This document shows, piece after piece, positions 22,604 to 32,135 of a stretch of 64,000 bases of DNA. Origin of the DNA: Podospora bellae-mahoneyi (Eukaryota > Ascomycota > Sordariomycetes > Sordariales > Podosporaceae); NCBI RefSeq assembly GCF_035222275.1, contig NC_085884.1, forward strand, positions 62,001 to 126,000. The letters are read 5' to 3'. Under the pieces are notes generated by a model. The model did not search any database. It was not told the origin of the DNA and saw nothing but the letters and a program-made list of their open reading frames with translations. The position numbers and the translations under genes were made by a program. Numbering within the stretch: the stretch's first letter is position 1; the number at the start of each line of letters is the position of its first letter.

Positions 22604-23855
22604 ATGGACAGCAAGACGGTGTCTTCCCGCCTGCGAGAGCTGGTCAAGGTTCGTGCCCTTATCCTTTCCCTCGTCTGCCACGATGCTAACATTGCTATAG
22701 TTTCTCGGAACAGTCAAGGGCGATCTCGCCAACGTCACCGGACCTCCCTCCCTCCTCGCTCCCTCGTCCGTCGTTGAAGTCGGCCACTGCTGGGCCCAGC
22801 GTCCTGCCGTCTTTGCCGCCCCTGCCCACGAGCCCCTCCCCGAGAAACGCTCCCTGCTCGTCCTCAAATGGTTCCTCGTTGCTCTCAAGAGCCAACTCTA
22901 CGTCGCCGGTTCCCCTGGCCCGCAAGCCGTCTCGATCAAGAAGCCCCTGAACGCCTTTCTCGGAGAGCTATTCCTCGCGTCGTGGACCGACGAGGAAAAC
23001 AAGGCAAGCACCGAGCTTATCGCCGAGCAGGTATCTCACCATCCCCCCATTACAGCGATGCACGTCATCGACCGTCAAAACGGTGTCAGGGCCGACGGGT
23101 ACGCTAGGGTGGAGATGACATTCAACGGAAACGTGAACATTAGACAGGTTGGGCATGCAATGGTGCACATTGATCGATATGACGAGGATCATTTGGTGCC
23201 GCTGCCAGATGTGAAGATCAGAGGATTCTTGGGCGGGTGCATGTACCCAGAGATCACTGGGACGTATACCCTGCACTCGAGTGGCGGGTACGTGTCTCAA
23301 ATCAAGTTCTCCGGAGAGGGGATGATCAGGGGAAAGAGGAACTCCTTTGAGGCAAAGGTGTACAAGAAGGATGATACCAAACAGAGGGCCATTTACACTC
23401 TCTCGGGAGTCTGGAGCGACGGGTGGGTGGTCAAGGATGCGCAAACTGGGGAGGTCCTGGAGATGTTCAAGCATGACGCGGTGGAGAATGAGCCGGTGCC
23501 CATGGATATCGTTCCGGTGGAGCAGCAAGATGACTGGGAGAGCCGTAAGGCGTGGGGCAAGGTGCTGAATGGGATGGCCATGGGTAATCTCGAGGCTGTC
23601 ACGCGGGAGAAGACCAAGATCGAAAAAGCGCAGAGACTGATGAGGGCTTTTGAAGAGTCAAGGGGCGAGACATGGGAGCCGCTGCTCTTTCAGTCCATTT
23701 CAGCGGATGATTTTGAGGTATTCCATCGCTTGGCAGATGGGACGGGTCATCAGTTGGCTGATGAGAGAACCAAAGGGGTGTGGAGGGTGAAGGATACGCA
23801 AGTCAAGAACCTCCAGAGGCCTTTTAGAGCTGGTCTCACGCCGCTGGGGTATTAA
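22604..23855 (+). CDS. oxysterol-binding protein, Kes1/Osh4 type
   Basis: Two exons: join(22604..22648, 22701..23855), 399 aa. The 52-nt intron (GTTCGT donor, CTAAC branch, TAG acceptor) leaves a 45-nt first exon. It is a short ORP made only of the lipid-binding domain, without PH or ankyrin parts, like yeast Kes1/Osh4. The family fingerprint EQVSHHPP is complete at residues 124-131, and K-K-P-L-N-A-F-L-G-E-L-F, which shapes the PI4P site in the family, precedes it. F-S-G-E-G-M-I-R-G-K-R-N-S-F and the C-terminal R-A-F-E-E-S-R-G-E-x-W-E-P-x-x-F are also present. These proteins exchange sterol for PI4P between the ER and Golgi or plasma membrane. Confidence 0.95.
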
Positions 23856-26227
23856 TGCTAGTGAGTTGATATGGGTTCCACATAGCGTAGGCGTTGGTGG
23901 CTGTTTGTTGTTTTGGATGGATAGCAATATCAGACATGTTTATTCACACAATTGATTATAATTCTATTATCCTGTCTTCATTCTATGCACGTCGGCCAAC
24001 GACATGAGCTTTTTTTAACTTTCAATCGCCATATTTAATTGTATCGAGTCGGACTGTCACATAGGGAGGGCTAGGTCCTAGGATAATTTGCTATCTGTGC
24101 AATACACTGCACCCTCTAGACTTTAGACTATCTGGTGTATAACTACAAAATATGCGCCACGCCAATCCTGGACTACTTTATGATACCTTGACTCATAGGT
24201 TGACTCATAGACTGACTTGCTCGGGGAGAGGCGATCTTCACCATGTTCGACATATCTGTCCAATTACCATACTCCAGGGTCACAACGTTATTTTTCATGA
24301 CTTTCTAGGGCCACAGTAAGGGGGGGGAGCTACCTACGAAAGTGTCACACCAGGCCACTCTTCTAGTATTTTCTGTGGGAGTGTACTTGGCCTTGCATTT
24401 CCACTGCCTTCGACGCTTAGGCTAATATTTCCTGTTAAGTGAAGATACCTGGCCTTGGCCTGGCCTCGGCTACCCTAACAAAATACTGGCCAATTTCTGG
24501 CATTCAAGCCTGGTTTTATTGAGAGTCCTCCCCCCTGTAGCCCCTTGTTAGGTGGCCTTGGCAAGTACCAGACGAACGTTTATCATCCTAGAGGGTTGTA
24601 CAATCATCTTCACAAGCGCCGCTCAATGTGATAGGTCAATCTTTTTTACATACAGTAACCCCTGGTTAATTGGGGAGGCAGTAACAAGTTTTTGTTGCAA
24701 CCTGCGTGGCAACAGAGAGAGGATAAAAACTGCATTTCAGGATGCTCATTGGCCAGACCAAACATCTCGACCTCTTTTCTTGTTGAAAAGGAGGGTGACA
24801 TTTCCGCCAGATTCAGCTACCAGCTAGTGAAATTATGCAGCCAAGCTAGAATATTAAATTAATGATAAGTTAATATTCAATTATTATTAAATAAGCAAAT
24901 ATTTATTTATTTCATTGTTTAATTCAATTACTTTATTATTTCACTATTTAAGCACCAGTTTCCTTCTATTTTTCATCTTATAAATTTCTTTCTTACGTAC
25001 CAAAGTTCGAACTTCTTTGTGCTACTATCCGAGTGCACACCTCCCTCTTACTGTGACTCGGGGCAAATAGCAGCCTCGCATTATCATTCATCCTCCCTCT
25101 TTTCTCTCACGTTATGCCTCGTACGCGCATCTCACGTCGCACATCATCAACTACACTGCCAGCCCTGTCACTGTAAGACCAGCTTCACGTCTTGTCATAT
25201 CTTCTCTCTACTTGATTTTCCCTCTTATCCCTATCCTTCACTGTGCCTCTGGGCACTCAAACCCAAGGAGATTTCCCAGAATCATGATCCCTTGCCCATT
25301 GAAGTTGTCCATGGAAACCAGCCCTTTTGAGGGCTGGGAATCACATCGAAGGGAACATACACCTTAGGACATGCAAGCTTTTCATAAAGATCTAGCTGCT
25401 CATGAATACCCACCATAGAGATAATCAAAGTGTTCAGCTTAATTGCTGCCCTTCACGTAGACTGATGATTGATGACCTGAAGGCATAATATTAACTCCTC
25501 CAACCAATAGATATCAATCATACACAGAATCAGGCATCCCCTTTGCCACCACTTGAGGCCTCCCTGAGACTATCTCCTGTTCGAAAGGCCACACACATCG
25601 AGCGGCATATCCCTCAGGGCGTGGTGAGAATCAGGAACACGCGCTATCACGAGGTCTGGACTCGTTTGCCCTGCCGCACACTCTTCATTTTGGCCACATT
25701 TTCACACACACACCTCACCGCGCTGGCTCTTATCCCCAAATACCAACTCCTTCCACACCTTCCACAATTTGCACATCGTCGTCGCCTTCCCTCGTCCTAC
25801 CTGCCCGTTACAGAAAGGCGAGGCAAATCGCGCCTCCCTTTTCAGGGATCTCCATTCTCGCCGGCTCGCCATACTCCTCTCAGCGTCCTTACACAAATCG
25901 CCCTTTCTTACATACCACCAGCCGCACTTACACCGCACAACCTCACATAAATCGTGGTATGTATTATTGTGCATGTATTTAATTACACGCCTATGCAGCA
26001 CCATGCATAAATATTTATCTATGGTCCTTATGCAGCATTCTTAGTATATATCCTCTCTCTCCTTTTCTGTCTAATCCCAGCTATATCCCAACATTCTGTC
26101 TTTTTTCCCATTTAATCTGAGCTCTGTCCCAGCATTCCATGTCTTTCTCTTTCTTATAGTCTGGGTTTTCTACTCACATTGTCCACCCATTTCTTTTTTT
26201 TCTTTTTCAATTTAAAATTTATTCTAG
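23856..26227. other. AT-rich, gene-free region
   Basis: No supported gene. The stretch at about 24840-24970 is extremely A+T rich, with runs such as ttaatattcaattatt. The sequence from 25000 on becomes pyrimidine-rich on the plus strand. Frames at 25019-25330 and 25543-25950 look like by-products of the C/T bias. The AT-rich part could be a small repeat remnant altered by C-to-T mutation, but no element family is recognisable. Confidence 0.5.
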
Positions 26228-26551
26228 TATTCTCTGTCTTTCTTCTTTCATTTTGAGCATTACCTCTTGTTCTCGGCACGCCACCCGGCGAAGGCGGATG
26301 AGATTGGGCGTTCTTGGAGTCTTGACGACCCAAACTTCATCCCAGTCCTCTCTATCTATCACCTTTTTTTATTCTAAGCTCTATCCCGATATTCTCTATC
26401 CTTCATTCTCTAGTTTAAGCATTTCCTACTGTTTTTAATACACTACCCGGCGAAGGCGAAAGGCACAGGGTGGCTTTGGAGTCTTGACGACCCAGCTCTA
26501 TTCCAGTACGGTATCCTCTGTCTAGGTGTATTCCAGTCTAAACTCCGTACC
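26228..26551. repeat. two tandem copies of a diverged 162-bp repeat
   Basis: The copies are 26228-26389 and 26390-26551. Three shared landmarks are each offset by exactly 162 bases: tattctct (26228 and 26390), cccggcgaaggcg (26284 and 26446) and agtcttgacgaccca (26318 and 26480). Each copy has a pyrimidine-rich part and a GC-rich core of about 49 bp (26284-26332 and 26446-26494). A weaker relative of the core appears at about 26650-26690 (cgccaag, gggcgggacgac, agtctta). Pyrimidine words such as cagcattc and tattctct recur from 26080 to 27030, suggesting an older, wider array. Confidence 0.75.
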
Positions 26552-27312
26552 AGTCTTTCCTGCCTCTTTTTCTCTCTTAGTCTAACCTTCCGCTATCCCA
26601 GCATCCTCTTTTCTTTCCTTCTCTAGTTATATTTTTGTTATAATTCTTAATCGCCAAGTTAGGGCGGGACGACTTCATAGTCTTATCAAGTATCCTACTT
26701 TACTTCTTATCCATTTATTCCAAGCCCTATCTCAGCATTCCCATGCTCTTTCTTTCCTTCATTCTATATATTCATGTGTTATCTCAGCATTCCCAATCCT
26801 TCTTTTTTTATCCAAATATTCTTTTCATTCTGTATCTTTATTTCTTATATTTTGTTCCAGCGCTATTCCTTATTATGTGTCTTCCTTCTTCTAGTCTCCA
26901 CACTCCCAGTATTCTCTACCTATTTTCTCTCCTTTAGTCTACGCATTACCTATCTCGCGCCCTCCCAGCCATCTATCTTCTTTTCTTAAGAGCTTTTAGT
27001 TATATATTAGCATTCTCTACCTTTTTACTTCCAGCCTAACCTCTACTCACACTTTTGAAGGACAGTATCGCATCTTGATACTAACGTCCACCCATAATCC
27101 CCTATTTCATATATTGACTTTTCATACATTCCACACCTTTTGTATATCTCCAGATATTATTTCTTGCCTCAAGTTCAAGCTTTTCAAGTTTCAAGTTTCA
27201 CCCCTACTAGTCTAAGCATTGAAATTTGCCAGTCTCAGCTCCTATTACCATCAGTCCAGCCTTCCAGGTTATTTATTCCACATCACTGACCTTCTCCCAG
27301 CCTCAGTTACTG
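26552..27312. other. pyrimidine-rich upstream region of the SRA-domain gene
   Basis: The plus strand is strongly C/T biased, with repeated words (cagcattc, ttctttc, tctagtct) that look like degenerate continuations of the repeat before it. Hydrophobic-looking frames here (for example 26743-26937) come from the T-rich composition and are not genes. The final 100 bases form the promoter and leader of the gene starting at 27313. Confidence 0.55.
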
Positions 27313-28802
27313 ATGCCTACTCCGAAGAATTATCGCGAGTCGCGCGACCACAGTCGAGGCGGTCACGTCAACTCAAGAGGTAGTAATCGGCGCCCTCAGG
27401 TGTTGAATGCGGTATGTCTTGACTTATGGTTAATCCTACCATTGCGCTAACACTGTAGTAGGCAGTTCCATCAAGAAGACGGGTTATTCCGCCTATTAGA
27501 TCGCCACGGATGCGTGCCGACCTGTTGGCAGCAGCGCAGGAAGTCCAGGCATCTGCGGCTGAGAAGGTCGTAATGGAGGCACCGGTTACCGAAACCACGG
27601 CCGTTCAGGTTCAGACAGACCCCGGCGTGGCATCAAGCACGTCTGGACAGAACGAAGCATCGGGGTCCCCATCTGTCAGCGAGCCTTCAGATCCGGACCC
27701 AGCTTCTCAGCAAGTCCAAATCTGGACTGGCAGCCTGTCTGAGGGTGTGAGGCAGGTCACGATGCTGGTCACCAAATCCAAGCCCGGCAGGACCGACGTC
27801 AGCGCGGACCAACTCAAGCTCTATCAGGAGTCCGCGAGAGCCTTCTTCTAGTGGCTGGAGTTCGATGCCGTGGTCAGGCCGTCGTTCAGGAATGTCCATC
27901 ACCTCGACCAGATCATGAACTTAGTCCGCAACTCGACAAACCTCGGCATTCCCCCTGATATCAAAGAGGCGGCTAATGCGGTTCGTTTGAGGCGTGAGGA
28001 AGACAACTGGGGCCAAGGCGACGAGGGCTATGCTAGTGACGTTCGCACCGACGTGGACACGGGTCAGTCTCGTATTGTCTCACCCCGCTCTCCGGGGCGA
28101 GCGTCAAGCCGCGGAAACAGGGCAGCCGGTGTCAGTGTCATCCCTCAGCCTCCCGTCAATCACCCAATCTACGGCAAAGGCGGAATCATGCACGGCGTGG
28201 TTTGCTACCGAAGCCCCAGAAAAGGTCTGACGTACAAGCTGAACCCGGCCTACAAGCACGAAAAGGTCAATGCCGCGTTCATTGGAGAGGGCCATTTGAC
28301 CCCTGGTGATTGGTGGCCTTTCCAGCTGGTAGCACTTTTCCACGGGGTACATGGAAGAAGCCAGGGGGGGATCTTCGGCTCGGCATCGATGGGAGTCTAT
28401 TCGATCGTCATATCCGGCCGCAACAACAAGTATCATGAGATTGAAAAGGATGATGGTGAGGTTTTGTATTACTCCACTGACAACATGGGGGTAGCTACCA
28501 CATCGGTCGGTACCCAGGCTCTCAACAAGTCGATTGACACCAGACAGCCTGTGAGAGCCCTCCGTGGCCAAGGTCAGACCGGCGGAGGCTGGGCTCCTGA
28601 ATGTGGGATTCGCTACGATGAACTGTACCGAGTTATTGGGAAGAAATTGGTGCCGACAAGGAATGGAGAAGAGTGGTTCCGGCATACGTTGCGCCGTGAA
28701 GCAGGCCAGCGGGATCTTCGCGAGATTGTGGGAAGCTCACCAACTCTACAGCAGAGGAACGACTACCTGAGGATTCGAGACGCCTACCCTGGCGTAGCCT
28801 GA
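27313..28802 (+). CDS. SRA-YDG domain protein, interrupted by an in-frame TAG
   Basis: Exon 1 is 27313-27411. Exon 2 starts at 27462, after a 50-nt intron (GTATGT, CTAAC, TAG). The same frame runs to the stop at 28802 except for a TAG at 27849-27851. Residues before the TAG are a basic N terminus and a low-complexity Thr/Ser/Pro/Gln region, then a helix-like part. After it come a helical part, then an SRA fold: P-G-D-W-W-P-F, the G-V-H-G-R-S-Q-G-G-I loop, Y-S-I-V-I-S-G, L-Y-Y-S, the P-V-R-A-L-R-G strand and R-Y-D-E-L-Y-R-V. In SRA proteins this fold binds methylated or hemimethylated cytosine by base flipping. The usual YDG is YDE here. The TAG may be a C-to-T change from CAG, part of an in-frame intron (27798-27851, weak GTCAGC donor) or a true end. 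I cannot tell which. Confidence 0.7.
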
Positions 28803-29933
28803 GGAGTATGTGGATCAGTAGAAGTGTTGTTTAAAAGTGTGTTGGTATTTTGAAGTGATGACTGGGTGGCGAGCTTGAGGCAAAACGAAACAACTGATGA
28901 TGGAAACAGACTCGACATGCAAGGCTTGCAGGAAAAGCACTGAGTACCTAGTTGGAACTGCAATGATTTTAGCTTTGCCTATTATATACCTAGCTACTTA
29001 CTAGTAGCCTGCGCTGAGTAATAAAGATGCGTTGATTTATATATTTACTATTTCTTTTCTAGCGTGTATAAAAGCCCTAAGTGATATGTTAGGTGGGTCT
29101 ACCCCTGACCCCCTGAGCCCTTGAAGCTTTGAGGTACCTTGGAAACTTGTCTGACACAGATGATGAGTCAGATGCCTTGTCCTATATTTAGGATTATTTT
29201 AAGAGTAGACTGGATCTAGGCTGCGCTGTAGTACTTGTGTCTAAGTTTGATAACTTGTCTTTCGCCAGAGGATGTGTGGCATAATAAAACCGCCTGTGAA
29301 TTATTTGCAGAGCTGAAAGGACCACCCCCTTAGGAACGGATCTGTGTACCACGATGAAAAGCTTTGTATGCAGTAAGAACAGTGTCTCATTTCCAGAATT
29401 GAGGTTCCGACTGCCTTGAAGCCCCCTGAGGGCAGCCTTCATGTGATTCCTATGAGACTAACATTGGTCCTCCTCAGGCGCACCTTCTCAAACTGCCGGT
29501 AACGTTTGAATCTGTCCCAACTCGTGAAAAAACCGTGTGAACTCTCTGCATGGTCGTCCCAACTTGTGTCAGTCACCCTTGGTATTGGGATACAATAATG
29601 ACATTGTTCAGAAAAATATCAAAGTATGGAAGAAGTATGCACAGAAATGAAAACTGCCTGCGCGAGCTTGGGCCATAGTCGTCAGTCTTCTACAAGTCTT
29701 GGGGCAGAGCAAATGGGGCAGGGACACCTTCAAATGGCCCAAGAGTGGGCTTGCTCAGAAAGACTCTCAGTGTGGGAAAGATACCTAATCCCTGGGCCAA
29801 TCTGCAATCCTATGGGCTAGGTAGGTCATTTACATAAACAGCATGGCCAAGCGAGGGGATACGTCCAGCTTCAATTCAGTTTCATTGCTCTGAATTGCTA
29901 TTGCCGTAGTGTACCATCCTCACCACCTGCAAC
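28803..29933. other. intergenic, no gene recognised
   Basis: This lies between two plus-strand genes. It is A+T rich around 28970-29060 with short tacctagctac-like motifs. A minus-strand frame at 29194-29442 has no recognisable domain. Confidence 0.5.
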
Positions 29934-32105
29934 ATGGCACCTACGATACGCTCCAGACTTCGGAATAGTCTATTTCGACGGCAGCCGACAGTCATTTTAG
30001 CCCGCACACCTCGTGCGGCCGATCCTCATTTGCCATCATTCTCTCGGTTGGCCGATGAGCTTGTCCTACACATCATCGAGATTGTCGATGACAGCAGTCC
30101 ACAGGATTTATTCAGTGTTGCGCTGGTCTGCTCCGATCTCTATGTCAAGGCTCATTGCCTCCAACACCGCCTCCTCGCTCTTGACTTCACCAGGCACACC
30201 AAGATTACGCTGACAAGTCCCATCTTCGAGATTTGGAGCGAGGACAGCTCACCTGGCCGTGCAGTGGCTCACCGTCTACAATACATGCAACGCATCGACC
30301 TCTTGTCTGCCATTCGCACACTCGACGTCTCCATCCCCAGTGTTGGGGGAGAACCTCTCTCAGTGCAACCAATAACCCACGCCAACAAAACACGACAGTG
30401 GAAGTTCCTCCGAAAGCCCAAGACACCAAGCCAGGACCCAGGAATGGATCAAATGGTGAAAAGGTACCCGATCTGGCCCCTCGCCTTCGGCCAGTACCAT
30501 CCCAATCCATCATGCCTATCGTCAACCCCTCTCATCAACTCGATGCCAAATCTGCGTGATATCCACTGGCATTGCCGGCACGTCCACAGCGCCCTCCCGC
30601 TCCCAGATACTTTGTCCTCCCTAATAACCAATTCCAAAAGCCCCCCCATCAACCTTCACCTCACCATCACCACCAGAGACGACCGACGTCCCAACCCACG
30701 CCTCCTCCAGCTCCTCTCCCAGCTCTTGACCTACCCGCTCACCCCGAACCTGACCTCACTTAAAATCAACATAACCTACTACATCCCAAACTACACCCGC
30801 CAAGTCCTTCACCCCCTAAAAGCCATCCTCTGTTACGCTCCTAATCTGCAAAAGCTTTCTCTCGACATCTGGTACCACCGCAGCGCCAGCGGCCCAGGCA
30901 CTCTAGACGAGAAATACTTTGGGTTCGGCTTCACATCAGCCGAAAAACTTGCCACCAAAAGGCTAAAGCATCTTACAATCCACGCCTACCCATTTGGCCG
31001 CCCTGCCGTGGCAGGCGAATCAAATTGGAACACCGAGGGCTATCCACCAAATACATCCCCGGAGGTCGACTACTGGGCCAGAGAATTTTACTGGGGAGCA
31101 CTGGAGACGCTCCAGCTGTTGGACGTGGGGTGGATGGGGACAGACAAGATATTGGCCAGCGTGGAGCTAGCGGCCAAGCTGGGGACCTTGAGAGATCTGA
31201 AGCTGGATGGGCTGTACGGACCTGGGATGAGGCCCTCGCAAGTGGAGGGCTCGGCTAACAGAGGCTATGTTGAAGGGATCTGGCGTTTCTTGCGGTGCTT
31301 GCCACAGGGAAGACTGGAGCACATCAGTTTGCCGTTTGTAGGGGGAGATGTCATTCCAGTGGAGGCAGTTACGTGGTTTGGAAACACATTGACGAGACTG
31401 GATATCACACGTTCTGCCGTGACAGAAGATGATCTCTGGGTTTTGGGGAGGAACCTGCCGCGGTTGCGGGAGCTGAGGATTTGGTGTGAGAGGCAACACG
31501 GCCAGTCGGATCATGGCGATGGCGGTGAGGGCAGATGGCCGGAAACAACGTTTGGTGTGCTGGCTGATGCAGGCAACTTTCCGTCTTTGCGAGATCTGCA
31601 CCTCACCTTTGAACTTGGGTTCAAAGAGAAGCAGATACAGCCGCCGTTGACCGTCTTCGCGGCTAGGCAGATTGGCGAGAGGATACATGGTGGTCGTCGC
31701 AGTGGTCATAAAAGCCCTTCTCTGCAGCGGGTACATTTGTCCGCCGGAGAACTTCCAAAGAGGAGGAATGACCCAAGCCGCTTTCGAGGCTTCCTGGATG
31801 CCGAAGAAAGACCAAAGGCCTCTGCTAAGAACGCAATGAGCTTTGTATGCTCCCCACAACTTGATACCGGAGGAGTGAAAATCAAATGTCCTAAATTGGT
31901 CAATGCTGGGTTGTCTGAGGAGAAAATACAAAGAGCGTGGGCACTTGTGATGAAATATCAAGCCGGGGTTCATGGAAACCGAAAAATTCAAGAATTAGAA
32001 GACAAGGCAGTGGCAATCTTGGGAATAGAGGGCGAAAAGGCGGCCATGGGAGATAAATATTGGGCCCTTGTAGCTGCACTCAAGGGTCCCCAGTGGGGTG
32101 ATTAA
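29934..32105 (+). CDS. F-box protein with leucine-rich-like C-terminal region
   Basis: Single exon, 723 aa. A basic N terminus is followed by an F-box at about residues 35-80 (L-A-D-E-L-V-L-H-I-I-E-I-V, then L-F-S-V-A-L-V-C-S-D-L-Y). The rest has scattered leucine-rich repeat-like strands (L-R-D-L-K-L, L-T-R-L-D-I-T, L-R-E-L-R-I-W, L-R-D-L-H-L-T). The F-box would bind Skp1 and the repeats would hold the target in an SCF ubiquitin ligase; the target is unknown. Filamentous fungi have large and variable sets of such proteins. The gene is intact, unlike the F-box/ankyrin gene at 18 kb, and shares no visible sequence with it beyond the F-box type. Its stop lies only about 30 bases from the convergent gene ending at 32136. 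Confidence 0.85.
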   Translation: MAPTIRSRLRNSLFRRQPTVILARTPRAADPHLPSFSRLADELVLHIIEIVDDSSPQDLFSVALVCSDLYVKAHCLQHRLLALDFTRHTKITLTSPIFEIWSEDSSPGRAVAHRLQYMQRIDLLSAIRTLDVSIPSVGGEPLSVQPITHANKTRQWKFLRKPKTPSQDPGMDQMVKRYPIWPLAFGQYHPNPSCLSSTPLINSMPNLRDIHWHCRHVHSALPLPDTLSSLITNSKSPPINLHLTITTRDDRRPNPRLLQLLSQLLTYPLTPNLTSLKINITYYIPNYTRQVLHPLKAILCYAPNLQKLSLDIWYHRSASGPGTLDEKYFGFGFTSAEKLATKRLKHLTIHAYPFGRPAVAGESNWNTEGYPPNTSPEVDYWAREFYWGALETLQLLDVGWMGTDKILASVELAAKLGTLRDLKLDGLYGPGMRPSQVEGSANRGYVEGIWRFLRCLPQGRLEHISLPFVGGDVIPVEAVTWFGNTLTRLDITRSAVTEDDLWVLGRNLPRLRELRIWCERQHGQSDHGDGGEGRWPETTFGVLADAGNFPSLRDLHLTFELGFKEKQIQPPLTVFAARQIGERIHGGRRSGHKSPSLQRVHLSAGELPKRRNDPSRFRGFLDAEERPKASAKNAMSFVCSPQLDTGGVKIKCPKLVNAGLSEEKIQRAWALVMKYQAGVHGNRKIQELEDKAVAILGIEGEKAAMGDKYWALVAALKGPQWGD

Positions 32106-32135
32106 CGAGGGCAATTATACGACATGACAGGTCCT

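Noticed and set aside
24840-24970. Possible mobile-element remnant
   Set aside because: The sequence is only very AT-rich; no terminal repeats, target duplications or coding remains could be seen.
26228-26551. CRISPR-like array
   Set aside because: The repeat is a tandem of long diverged units in a eukaryotic genome, with no spacers and no cas genes.
26743-26989. Hydrophobic frames resembling small membrane proteins
   Set aside because: They result from a T/C-rich strand, where Phe, Leu, Ser and Pro codons dominate; there is no start context or splice evidence.
27798-27851. In-frame intron that would remove the TAG of the SRA gene
   Set aside because: Not accepted as the model: the GTCAGC donor is weak and the removed part reads like a coding helix. 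Kept as an open alternative in the findings.
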